64,000 bases of DNA from DATBJJ01 sp963750915 (GTDB taxonomy: Bacteria; Acidobacteriota; Vicinamibacteria; Vicinamibacterales; 2-12-FULL-66-21), in contig CAVVSF010000007.1 of the NCBI GenBank assembly GCA_963750915.1, positions 744,001 through 808,000 of the forward strand. Direction: 5' to 3'. The position numbers and the translations under genes were made by a program. Below the pieces are notes generated by a model. That model had not been told where the DNA came from. It saw nothing but the letters and a program-made list of their open reading frames with translations, and searched no databases. Shown here piece after piece: positions 46,515 through 54,430 of this stretch. The first letter of the stretch is position 1, and every line of letters begins with the position of its first letter.

Positions 46515-48143
46515 ATGGGCGAGCTCGTCTGGTACAAGAGCCTCTACTGGCGGATCGCGTTCGGCTTCGTCGCGACGCTGGCGACGCTGCTGCTCGCGCA
46601 GGGCGGCGTCCTGCTGTGGCTCACCGATCGCATCGTCGGCAGTTCGTGGCGGACGCCCGAGCAGCTGGTGGCTGCGGTTGCCACCGATCTCTCGTCAGCA
46701 ATTACCGCCGACCGCAGCCTGGACCTCGACGCCTACGCCCGCGACCACTTCCGCCACATCTACCGGCCGTTCCTGATCGTGATGCGCGACGGCCGGACGG
46801 CCTCGAATCGCATGAACGGCCTGCCGCCCGGCTACATTCGCGCGGCGCAGCAGCGCGTGCGGCGCGGGCTGCCGATGACCGGGACCGATTGGCGTGACGG
46901 CGGCGGCGGCGGCCGGCCGCGCGGTGGGGACTTCGATGGGCCTGGCAGGGGCGGCCGCGGCGAACGGGATCGAGACGACCGCGGCGAACGGCCGGGCCCG
47001 CCCGACGGCGCGCCGCCGCCCGGCGGACCGGGTCCCGGACCTGGACCTGGCGCCGGCGGCCCCGGAGGACCGGGGGGGCCGGACCGCGGCTCCGCCGTCG
47101 CATCGATCATCGTCGACAACGCCGAGATCGGCTTCGCCATCGTACCGATGGCGGCGCCACCGGTGTTCGTCGCCATCCGCGAGCTCGGCCCGACGCTGAC
47201 GTGGGTCGGGCTGGCGCTGCTGACGATCGGCGCCGCCTGCGCCGCGCTCCTCATCTTCGGCCCGGCGCACCGGCGCCTGCGTACGCTCGAGCAGGCCGCG
47301 CGCGCGCTCGGCCAGGGGCGGACCGACGTCCGCGCCGTCGAAGCCGGCGGCGACGAGGTCAGCTCGCTCGCCCACACGTTCAACCGCATGGCCGACGATC
47401 TCAGCGCCCGCGCCGGGGCGCTGGCCGCATCCGATCGCGCCCGGCGTCAGCTCCTGGCCGACGTGTCGCACGAGCTGATGACGCCGCTCGCCGCCATCCG
47501 CGGCTACACCGAAACCCTCGCGATGCCAGAGCTGACGATCGATCCAGACTCACGCCAGCGTTATCTCGAGATCATCGGCGACGAGACGATAAAACTGGAA
47601 GGCCTGATCGGTGATCTGCTCGATCTCGCGCGCCTCGAAGGCGGCGGCGGGACGATGACCATCGAGGACGTGCCGGTGCGGGAGCTGTTCAGCCGCATCG
47701 CCGACCGGCACGGGCCGGCGCTGCGCGATCGCCAGATTGACCTCGACGTCCGCGTCGAGCCCGCCGACCTCACGGTGCCCGGCGACGCGCAGAAGCTGGA
47801 GCAGGCGCTCCAGAACCTTGCCGCGAACGCGATCCGCCACACGCCCCGCGGCGGGCGCCTGAGGCTCGACGCCGCGGTACACGGCGAGGTCGCGACGTTC
47901 AGGGTCAAGGACTCGGGCCCGGGCATTCCGCCCGAACACCTGCCGCACATCTTCGAGCGCTTTTACAAGGTCGACGCCGCGCGCAGCGCGTCGGCCATGT
48001 CGGGCAGCGGGCTTGGCCTGTCGATCGTCCGCGCCATCGTCGAGCGCCACGGCGGCCGGGTCACGGCAGCCAACGCGCCCGACGGCGGCGCGGTGTTCGA
48101 GATCACAGTACCCCGGTCAGAGATCCCCCCGGCGTCAGACTGA
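46515..48143 (+). CDS. Sensor histidine kinase with Gly/Pro-rich periplasmic insert
   Basis: 542 residues. Two membrane helices (about 12-38 and 229-252) bound a periplasmic sensor that contains an extraordinary low-complexity tract at about residues 128-190 made of Gly, Pro, Arg and Asp. A HAMP domain, HisKA with phosphorylation His319 (SHELMTPL) and an HATPase with N box (NLAANAIRH), G1 (DSGPGIP), F (FERFYK) and G2 (GSGLGLSI) follow. It is the partner of the OmpR regulator just upstream. Its last 41 nt overlap the convergent PEGA gene. No signal ligand can be read from sequence. Confidence 0.92.
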   Translation: MGELVWYKSLYWRIAFGFVATLATLLLAQGGVLLWLTDRIVGSSWRTPEQLVAAVATDLSSAITADRSLDLDAYARDHFRHIYRPFLIVMRDGRTASNRMNGLPPGYIRAAQQRVRRGLPMTGTDWRDGGGGGRPRGGDFDGPGRGGRGERDRDDRGERPGPPDGAPPPGGPGPGPGPGAGGPGGPGGPDRGSAVASIIVDNAEIGFAIVPMAAPPVFVAIRELGPTLTWVGLALLTIGAACAALLIFGPAHRRLRTLEQAARALGQGRTDVRAVEAGGDEVSSLAHTFNRMADDLSARAGALAASDRARRQLLADVSHELMTPLAAIRGYTETLAMPELTIDPDSRQRYLEIIGDETIKLEGLIGDLLDLARLEGGGGTMTIEDVPVRELFSRIADRHGPALRDRQIDLDVRVEPADLTVPGDAQKLEQALQNLAANAIRHTPRGGRLRLDAAVHGEVATFRVKDSGPGIPPEHLPHIFERFYKVDAARSASAMSGSGLGLSIVRAIVERHGGRVTAANAPDGGAVFEITVPRSEIPPASD

Positions 48144-48984
48144 CGTTGACGCGGACGGTGTCGCCGCGGCGCACGCGCACCGTCGTCGAGTAGGTCTGGA
48201 ATCCCTTCTTCCGCACTTCGACGCGGTGCGTCCCTTCGCTCAGCTCGATGACGAACTGGTCTTCGCCGGGCGGCGCGTCCCACGGCTCTCCGTCGACGAG
48301 GATCTCGGCGTCGGCCGGACGGACGCGGAGCAGCAGCGAGCCGAACGGCACCGGCTCCTCCTCGCGCGGCGGAGCCGCCTGCCGCGACGGCCCGCGCGTC
48401 GCCGATTCGGCGCGCATCGACTCGTCCGGCTTCGACACCGGCTGCGCCGTCTCACCCGGCCCGAGCGGCTGCATCGTGTGCACGATCTTCAGCGTTCGGC
48501 CGCGCACCAGCAGAACCTTCTGGGTGAACGTCTGGTGGCCGTCGAGATAGAGCTGCAGCTCGTGCTCGCCAGGCTCGACGTGCAGGCGCTGCAGATTGCC
48601 GTCGAACTCGTCGACGACGCCGACGAAGTAGCCGTCGATGAAAACCTGGGCATTGCGCGGCGTGACCTGAAGCCGCGCCGAGCCGGTGAAGTCGTAGGCC
48701 CAGGGGCCGTAGTAGTACGGATAGGGATACGGGTACTGGCCGTAGAAGCCGAAGTAGAACGGGCTGTACCAGCCGTAGCCGATGCCCCAGTACGGGGCGT
48801 AATAGGGTCGGTAGTACGGCCGGTAGTAGTAAGGCCGGTAGTAAGGCCGGCTGTAACCGCCCGAGACGACCACCGCCTGGCGTCCGGAACTATGGCGCTG
48901 GGCGAGGAGATCGGTTGGGAAGAGAATCGCGACGCCAAGCGTCGCGACAAGAGCAAGCCGGGAAAAGCGAGTAGGGATGCGCAC
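48103..48984 (-). CDS. PEGA-domain secreted protein with Tyr/Pro-rich tract
   Basis: 293 residues from GTG 48984, chosen because GGAGGA lies 5 nt upstream. Signal peptide 1-29 (ending DLLAQ). A Tyr-rich tract (repeats of RPYY, about 43-65, continuing with aromatic GWYSPFYFGFYGQYPYPYPYYYGPW) precedes two PEGA-like domains (LQVTPRNAQVFIDGYFVG and LLRVRPADAEILVDGEPWD) separated by a Pro/Glu linker. Such proteins are surface or cell-wall associated in Acidobacteriota. The 3' end overlaps the histidine kinase gene on the other strand by 41 nt. Confidence 0.85.
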   Translation of the reverse strand: MRIPTRFSRLALVATLGVAILFPTDLLAQRHSSGRQAVVVSGGYSRPYYRPYYYRPYYRPYYAPYWGIGYGWYSPFYFGFYGQYPYPYPYYYGPWAYDFTGSARLQVTPRNAQVFIDGYFVGVVDEFDGNLQRLHVEPGEHELQLYLDGHQTFTQKVLLVRGRTLKIVHTMQPLGPGETAQPVSKPDESMRAESATRGPSRQAAPPREEEPVPFGSLLLRVRPADAEILVDGEPWDAPPGEDQFVIELSEGTHRVEVRKKGFQTYSTTVRVRRGDTVRVNVSLTPGGSLTGVL

Positions 48985-49117
48985 GACGTCCTCCGGAACG
49001 GCTGGCAGCACCCGGTCTATCTGAGCAATTCAGATGCCACAGGCGAGCCGCGTCTGGCATTGCCTCAACGCGGGCGCGGGACGCGCGACCGTCACTCGAT
49101 GTGGACAGGAGTCTGGC

Positions 49118-49284
49118 GGAGGGGACGGAGGGAACGGAGGGAACGGATTCACCACGGAGGCGCGAAGCAAACGGAGACGCAACGGAGAAGGGAATCTCGG
49201 CGTGATCGGTGATGGCCAACATCTCTTCTCCGTTCGTCTCCGTTTCTTCGTTGCTCCGTGGTGAATCCGTTTCCTCCGTCCTCT
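49118..49284. repeat. Long imperfect inverted repeat (GGATTCACCACGGAG type)
   Basis: Left arm about 49138-49190 (GGATTCACCACGGAGG, then GAAGCAAACGGAGACGCAACGGAGAA) is complementary with gaps to the right arm about 49222-49275 (TTCTCCGTTCGTCTCCGTTT, CTCCGTGGTGAATCC). GGACGGAGGG-like short repeats extend both arms. It lies downstream of the MFS transporter gene and may form a large cruciform or a terminator-like RNA. Confidence 0.8.
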
Positions 49285-49287
49285 CCG

Positions 49288-50607
49288 TCAATCCAGCTTT
49301 ACCGGCTCCAGCTTCGGCACCAGCAGGTGAATCACGAGCAGCGCGAACAGGTATGCGAACGCCGCGATGAAAAAGATCGGGACGTAGCTGCCGCTGGCCT
49401 CGAGGACGTATCCCGTCACCTTCGCGATCAGCATGCCGCCGACGGCGCCGGCAAAGCCGCCGAGGCCGACGACCGAGCCGATGGCATGGCGCGGGAACAT
49501 GTCGGTCGTCAGGGTGAAGAGGTTCGCCGACCATCCCTGGTGCGCGGCTGCCGCCAGGCTGACCAGGCCGACGGCCAGCCACAGCTCGCTCGCGCCCGCG
49601 GTAAAGATCATCGGCACGACCGCGACCGCGCAGGCCAGCATCGCCGTCTTGCGGCCGGCATTCGCGCTCCAGCCCCGCTGGAGCAGGAAGGATGAGAGCC
49701 AGCCGCCGCCGATGCTGCCGACGTCGGCGACCAGGTAGATCGCAATCAGCGGCAGCCCGACCGACTTCAGATCGATCTGGTGGTTGCGGTTCAGGAAGTC
49801 CGGAATCCAGAAGAGGTACAGCCACCACACCGGGTCGGTGAGGAACTTGCCGAGCGCAAACGCCCACGTCTGGCGGTAGCGCAGCAGCCGCGTCCATGGA
49901 ATCTTGGCCGGTGGATCCGGCGGGTCGCTCTGGATATGGGCGAGCTCGGCGGCGCCGACGCGCGGGTGCGTCTCGGGCGCACCGTAGAGCGGAATCCACA
50001 GCACCAGCCACAGCAGGCCGATGCCGCCGGTGATGATGAACGACCAGTACCAGCCCCAGTTGACGGCGATCACCGGCACGATGAGCGGCGTCAGCACCGC
50101 GCCGATATTGGTGCCGGAGTTGAAGAGGCCCGTGGCGAACGCCCGTTCGCTCTTCGGGAACCACTCGGCGACGACTTTGATCGCCGCCGGGAAGTTGCCG
50201 GCCTCGCCGAAGCCGAGCGCGAGGCGGCAGACGATGAAGCCGGCGACCGAGGCCGAGTAGACAAGGCCCATGGCGGCGAGGACCGGCGCCGCGGCCTCGC
50301 CGATGAGCGGCGCTTCCGCGTGCGCCATCGCCGCGAAGCTCCAGACGACGATCGCGACGGCGTAGCCGGTCTTGGTGCCGAGCCAGTCCATCATCCGGCC
50401 GGCGAAGAGGAACGCGATCGCGTAGGCGAGCTGAAAGGCGAAGACGATGTCGGCGTAGTCGATCTCGCTCCAGCCGAACTCTTGCTGCAGCGTCGGCTTG
50501 AGGATGCCGACGATCTGGCGGTCGACGTAGTTGATCGTCGCGGCGAAGAACAGCAGCCCGCAGATGACCCAGCGATAGCGACCGACTCGCGAGACAGTAG
50601 TAGACAT
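49288..50607 (-). CDS. MFS transporter, hexuronate (ExuT/ACS) type
   Basis: 439 residues with 12 predicted helices. The anion:cation symporter signature appears in RWVICGLLFFAATINYVDRQ and in GFGEAGNFPAAIKVVAEWFPKSERA, typical of ExuT/GudP-like hexuronate/hexarate carriers. It is followed on the same strand by... upstream altronate dehydratase parts and an SDR with a FadR-type regulator, which supports galacturonate or a related sugar acid as substrate. Confidence 0.9.
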   Translation of the reverse strand: MSTTVSRVGRYRWVICGLLFFAATINYVDRQIVGILKPTLQQEFGWSEIDYADIVFAFQLAYAIAFLFAGRMMDWLGTKTGYAVAIVVWSFAAMAHAEAPLIGEAAAPVLAAMGLVYSASVAGFIVCRLALGFGEAGNFPAAIKVVAEWFPKSERAFATGLFNSGTNIGAVLTPLIVPVIAVNWGWYWSFIITGGIGLLWLVLWIPLYGAPETHPRVGAAELAHIQSDPPDPPAKIPWTRLLRYRQTWAFALGKFLTDPVWWLYLFWIPDFLNRNHQIDLKSVGLPLIAIYLVADVGSIGGGWLSSFLLQRGWSANAGRKTAMLACAVAVVPMIFTAGASELWLAVGLVSLAAAAHQGWSANLFTLTTDMFPRHAIGSVVGLGGFAGAVGGMLIAKVTGYVLEASGSYVPIFFIAAFAYLFALLVIHLLVPKLEPVKLD

Positions 50608-50630
50608 CGGTGAGGAAACCCGGGGGCGGC

Positions 50631-51800
50631 CTAGATTGTCGGATTGCGCCGATGGATCGCGAACTCGCGGTGGCCGAGCCGTTCGGCGGCCGTCAGCTTG
50701 CCGGACGCTACGGCCAGAACCTCGTCGAACAGGCGATCGGCCGCAGTTTCGAGCGTTTCGGAATCGTCCATGATCCCGCTGACGTCGAGGTCGATGTTAT
50801 CGGCCATCTGTCGGGCGGTGCGAGCGTTCCCCGTTACCTTGATCACCGGTGCGACCGGGTTGCCGGTCGGCGTCCCGAGCCCGGTCGTGAAGACGACGAC
50901 CTGGGCGCCGCCGCCGACCATGCCGGTCACGGATTCGACGTCGAGCCCCGGCGTGTCCATCACGGTCAGGCCCTTGCGCTCGATCGGCGCCGCGTAGGCG
51001 ACGACGTCTTCGAGCGGCGCCAGCTCGCCTCCCTTGTGCGTCGCTCCCAGCGACTTCTCCTCGATCGTCGTCAAGCCGCCGCGGATGTTGCCGGGCGACG
51101 GCTGCGTGCCGCGGATGTCGAGGCCGAGCGCCCGCGCTTCGGTCTCAACGCGGGTGATGATCTGGATCAGCTTCGTCGCCGTCCCGACGCGCGTGGCGCG
51201 GGAGGCGAGGAGATGTTCGGCGCCCATGATCTCGGCGATCTCGCCCAGCACCGCGGCGCCGCCGAGCGCGACCAGGCGATCGGTGACCCGGCCGAGCGTC
51301 GGATTCGAGGCGAGGCCTGACGTGTAATCCGAGCCGCCGCATTTGAGCGACAGCACGAGCTCCGAGGCGTCGCACCAGTCGCGTTCGACCTTCGCCAGCT
51401 TGTCGGCGAACGCGCGCGCGATCTGGATCCCTTTCTCGGTCGCGCGGACGGTGCCGCCCTCGGTCTGAATCGCAATGATGTCGACCGGCTTGCCGTGTCG
51501 TTTCGCCGCCTCGGCGAGCGTCAGCGCCACTACCTGCTCGCAGCCCAGGGCGACGACCAGCACGGCGCCGACGTTGGCGTGGCCGCAGTAGGCGGCGAGC
51601 GTGTCGTGCGTCACGCGCATGTCGGGGCCGAGCTGGCCGCATCCGGCAAGATGCGGCAGCGCGGTGCCGACCCCCGGCGTCGCCGCGGCGATGCGTTCGG
51701 CGACCACCGACGAGCAGATGACGGTAGGCACGACCAGCACGTGGTTGCGCGTGCCGATGCGTCCGTCGGGCCGGCGGAATCCCTTGAAACCTGGCTTCAT
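50631..51800 (-). CDS. uxaA: Altronate/galactarate dehydratase large part (UxaA C-terminal)
   Basis: 389 residues of the UxaA/GarD family, the C-terminal iron-dependent catalytic domain that dehydrates altronate to 2-keto-3-deoxygluconate. Family motifs include GRIGTRNHVLVVPTV, HLAGCGQ, CGHANVGAVLVVALGCE, and LKCGGSDYTSG with conserved Cys. The N-terminal SAF domain is a separate gene 4 nt overlapping upstream, as in several Bacteroidetes and Acidobacteria. Whether the substrate is altronate, galactarate or another aldonate is not decidable here. Confidence 0.92.
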   Translation of the reverse strand: MKPGFKGFRRPDGRIGTRNHVLVVPTVICSSVVAERIAAATPGVGTALPHLAGCGQLGPDMRVTHDTLAAYCGHANVGAVLVVALGCEQVVALTLAEAAKRHGKPVDIIAIQTEGGTVRATEKGIQIARAFADKLAKVERDWCDASELVLSLKCGGSDYTSGLASNPTLGRVTDRLVALGGAAVLGEIAEIMGAEHLLASRATRVGTATKLIQIITRVETEARALGLDIRGTQPSPGNIRGGLTTIEEKSLGATHKGGELAPLEDVVAYAAPIERKGLTVMDTPGLDVESVTGMVGGGAQVVVFTTGLGTPTGNPVAPVIKVTGNARTARQMADNIDLDVSGIMDDSETLETAADRLFDEVLAVASGKLTAAERLGHREFAIHRRNPTI

Positions 51801-52138
51801 GACTGGCCGCCGTTTCTCGGATCGGGCGGCTCGGCGAGGCGCGGCTCGGCGTCGATGGCGGGCGAGCCGAGATCGCCGCGGCCGCGGGTGCTGGCGAGGT
51901 TGTGGGTGTGGACGTGCGCCCCGGCCGCGATCTCGCTCGTCGCCAACCCGATCGGGCTGCCGTACTTGACGACTTCTTCTCCCGCGTGGATGGCGCGGAT
52001 CGCGATCTTGTGCCCGGACGGCACCGCCTCGAGCACCGCCAGCGTCGCGCCGGCGAGCGAGAGCGTCTGTCCGGGATCGAGCACCTGCAGGGCGGTCGCG
52101 ACGTTGTCGCGTTCGCTGATCACCAGCACCGGTTTCAT
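51797..52138 (-). CDS. UxaA N-terminal SAF-domain subunit
   Basis: 113 residues of SAF fold (GHKIAIRAIHAGEEVVKYGSPIGLATSEIAAGAHVHTHNL), which in single-chain UxaA precedes the catalytic domain. The HVHTHNL ending is diagnostic. A Pro-rich tail of about 25 residues follows. It overlaps the large subunit gene by 4 nt, so the two chains are made together. Confidence 0.92.
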   Translation of the reverse strand: MKPVLVISERDNVATALQVLDPGQTLSLAGATLAVLEAVPSGHKIAIRAIHAGEEVVKYGSPIGLATSEIAAGAHVHTHNLASTRGRGDLGSPAIDAEPRLAEPPDPRNGGQS

Positions 52139-52191
52139 TTCTTGGGTCCGCTCGCGCTTTGCGCTCGCTCCATGTTCTAGTCCCGGTTCCT

Positions 52192-52959
52192 CTATTGGTT
52201 GACACCGCTGGCCAGGAAGCCGCCATCGACGGCGAGCATGTGGCCGGTGACGAACGAGGCGGCGTCCGAGGACAGGAAGACGGCGGCGCCGACGAGCTCC
52301 TGCTGCTTGCCGAACCGCTTCATCGGCGTCCGCATCAGGAACTCCTGGCCGCGCGGCGAATCGAGCAGGGCGGCGTTGAGGTCGGTGCGGAAGACGCCGG
52401 GGATGATGGCGTTGACGGTCACGTTATGGGGCGCCCATTCGACCGCGAGGGCGCGCGTCAGGCCGGCGACGCCGGCCTTGCTCGCGACGTAGGCCGCGAC
52501 CTGGTAGAGGCCGACGAACGACGACAGCGATCCAATCGTCACGATGCGGCCGTACTGCTGCTCGACCATGTGGCGGCCGAACACCTGGCAGGCGCGCAGC
52601 GTACCGGTGAGATTGGTCTCGATGACGCGGTGCCAGTCCGCCTCGTCCATGTCGAGCGAGGCGACCTTCTTGGTGGTGCCGGCGACGGCCAGCATGATGT
52701 CGACCCGGCCGAACTCCTCGACGCACTCGTCGCGCAGGCGGGTCAGCGATGCGGCATCGGAAACGTCCGAGGCCAGCGCCAGTGTCCGGCGGCCGAGACG
52801 CTGCACCTCGGCCGCGACTTCCTGCACCAGCGGCAGGCGCCGCCCCGTCGGCACGACGTTGGCGCCGGCTTCGGCCAGGCCGATGGCCAGGGCGCGGCCG
52901 ATGCCGCTCGTACCACCGACAACGACGGCCGTGCGGCCGGAGAGATCAAAGAGGCTCAT
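52192..52959 (-). CDS. SDR-family dehydrogenase (gluconate/KduD-like)
   Basis: 255-residue NAD(P)-dependent classical SDR. Cofactor motif GGTSGIG at 15-21, active-site Tyr157 and Lys161 (YVASK), Ser at about 144, and the C-terminal TGHMLAVDGGFLASG loop. Closest in style to KduD/gluconate 5-dehydrogenase. In this cluster it may stand in for tagaturonate reductase (UxaB) or oxidise a sugar-acid intermediate; that is inference. It is 53 nt upstream of the SAF subunit gene on the same strand. Confidence 0.9.
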   Translation of the reverse strand: MSLFDLSGRTAVVVGGTSGIGRALAIGLAEAGANVVPTGRRLPLVQEVAAEVQRLGRRTLALASDVSDAASLTRLRDECVEEFGRVDIMLAVAGTTKKVASLDMDEADWHRVIETNLTGTLRACQVFGRHMVEQQYGRIVTIGSLSSFVGLYQVAAYVASKAGVAGLTRALAVEWAPHNVTVNAIIPGVFRTDLNAALLDSPRGQEFLMRTPMKRFGKQQELVGAAVFLSSDAASFVTGHMLAVDGGFLASGVNQ

Positions 52960-52984
52960 GTCTGCGAAGTGTCGATTCGACGGC

Positions 52985-53794
52985 TTAGCGGCGTCGCGCC
53001 CGGGGGCGGCGCCTGGGGTCGGAAGCGGCCGGCAGCGCGGCGCCGGCGGCGTCTGACGCCGGCTCCTGCGCCTGATGCCGGCTCGCCTGCATCAAGTGAT
53101 CGTGCATGGCCCGCCGCGCGGTGTCGGCGTCCCGGCCGCGAATGGCCTGGTAGATGCGCCGGTGCGCTTCGGCGGCGTCGCGCAGATCGCGTTCGCTCGC
53201 CCGCACCGCGGTCTCGCGCCGGCGCTCGTAGTAGAGCGCCGACACCATCTCGACCAGCGACGCGACGATCGGATTGCCCGAGGCCGCCGCGACGCCGCGA
53301 TGGAAGTTGATGTCGTGAACGAGGAAGACCTGGGGGTTCTGCATCGAGGCGAACAGGCTCGCGACTTCCTCGGCCAGCGTCGCGACCTGCTCCGCCGTCG
53401 ACCGCTCGGCGGCGAGACCGGCGGCGCCGACTTCGAGGATGCGGCGGGCCTCGTACATCTCGTCGCGGGTGAAGCCGTGCAGCGCGGCGAGGAAGCTCAG
53501 GGCGTCGGTATTGAACGCCGGCGGACCATCCGGGATGTAGGTGCCGGAACCGTGCCGCGACCGGACGACGCCCATCGCCGCCAGCGTGCGCAGCCCGGCG
53601 CGAATCGTCGGCCGGCTGACGCCGACCTTGAGCGCGAGATCGCGCTCAGCAGGCAGCCGATCGCCGGGCTTCAGGGCGCCGCGCTCGATCAACTCGCGGA
53701 CGTGCGCCACGACCTGACCGGTACCGCCTTCGCTGCCGGAGCGCGATGCCGTGTCGCCGACGACCGATCGAGTGCGGGCTGCGCCAGTGGCCAT
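52985..53794 (-). CDS. GntR/FadR-family transcriptional regulator
   Basis: 269 residues. Winged-helix HTH at about 40-100 (LKPGDRLPAERDLALKVGVSRPTIRAGLRTLAAMGVV) and an FCD effector domain with metal/ligand His residues (HDINFHRGVA, AHRRIYQAI). ATG at 53794 is selected; more upstream in-frame codons would run into the intergenic operator. The C-terminal tail is rich in Ala, Pro and Arg. It heads the hexuronate cluster and likely represses it until a sugar-acid ligand binds. A palindromic operator candidate lies 42 nt upstream of its start. Confidence 0.9.
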   Translation of the reverse strand: MATGAARTRSVVGDTASRSGSEGGTGQVVAHVRELIERGALKPGDRLPAERDLALKVGVSRPTIRAGLRTLAAMGVVRSRHGSGTYIPDGPPAFNTDALSFLAALHGFTRDEMYEARRILEVGAAGLAAERSTAEQVATLAEEVASLFASMQNPQVFLVHDINFHRGVAAASGNPIVASLVEMVSALYYERRRETAVRASERDLRDAAEAHRRIYQAIRGRDADTARRAMHDHLMQASRHQAQEPASDAAGAALPAASDPRRRPRARRR

Positions 53795-53833
53795 AAGAGA
53801 GTCGGAGACATCCGCCCCACGCAGGCGGAACAA

Positions 53834-53846
53834 GAGGTAATACCAC
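53834..53846. promoter_or_regulatory. Predicted FadR-type operator
   Basis: GAGGTAATACCAC contains the palindrome GGTA-A-TACC, the form bound by FadR/UxuR/LldR-type regulators (TGGTNNNACCA-like). A looser GGTTTTTACC copy is at about 53900-53909. Both sit in the 292-nt region (53795-54086) upstream of the regulator gene, which otherwise has no gene. Autoregulation is inferred. Confidence 0.55.
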
Positions 53847-54027
53847 TTTGCCGAGGCGCGTGTCAACCAACGGCGGCAAAACATGAGATAAATTTGCCCG
53901 GTTTTTACCTGCCCCCGCGGCCGATCTGCGATTGCGCCGGCGGCGACAAAAATGTCGTAACCTGGCCTGAATGGTCTAGCCACTTGGCTCACGCTTCTGC
54001 GGCAGCTGTCTCCGCGCCGCCGGTCCC

Positions 54028-54079
54028 TTGACAATCGGGTGATTGTAGATAACCTAGGCATAGTTGTAGATTACCTGGG
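54028..54079 (+). promoter_or_regulatory. TTGACA element and tandem PadR operator-like direct repeats
   Basis: TTGACA lies at 54028-54033. Two copies of TTGTAGATWACCTRGG (54043-54058 and 54064-54079) repeat at 21-nt spacing, about two helical turns, ending 8 nt before the PadR start codon. Operators with GTAGAT are plausible for PadR regulators, so the element likely serves autorepression of the PadR-ADOP operon. Role inferred. Confidence 0.6.
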
Positions 54080-54086
54080 TATCGAC

Positions 54087-54419
54087 ATGAGCCGACCCTC
54101 CGACCTCATTCAAGGCACGCTCGACCTGCTGATTCTCAAGACCCTCGCGCTCGAGCCCAGGCACGGCTGGGCGATCGCCCGGCGCATCCAGCAGGTGAGC
54201 CGCGACGTGCTCCAGGTGACCCAGGGCTCGCTCTACCCCGCGCTCCATCGCCTCGAGCAGCAGGGCTGGATCAAGGCCCAGGCCGGCGTCACCGAAACCG
54301 GCCGCGAGGCCAGGTTCTACGCCCTCACCGCCGCTGGCCGCAAGCAGCTGGCGCGCGAGCTCGACAGCTGGGAGCGCCTCTCGACCGCCGTCGGCCTCGT
54401 CGTTCGCGAGGCCGAATAG
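54087..54419 (+). CDS. PadR-family transcriptional regulator
   Basis: 110-residue winged-helix regulator of the short PadR type linked to ADOP permeases in Acidobacteriota. Starts SRPSDLIQGTLDLLILKTLALEPRHGWAIA, then the TQGSLYPALHRLEQQGWIKA recognition segment and the RFYALTAAGRKQL wing. It is 11 nt upstream of the permease gene and therefore cotranscribed; the upstream direct repeats are its likely target. Confidence 0.95.
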   Translation: MSRPSDLIQGTLDLLILKTLALEPRHGWAIARRIQQVSRDVLQVTQGSLYPALHRLEQQGWIKAQAGVTETGREARFYALTAAGRKQLARELDSWERLSTAVGLVVREAE

Positions 54420-54430
54420 GAGCCGCCATC

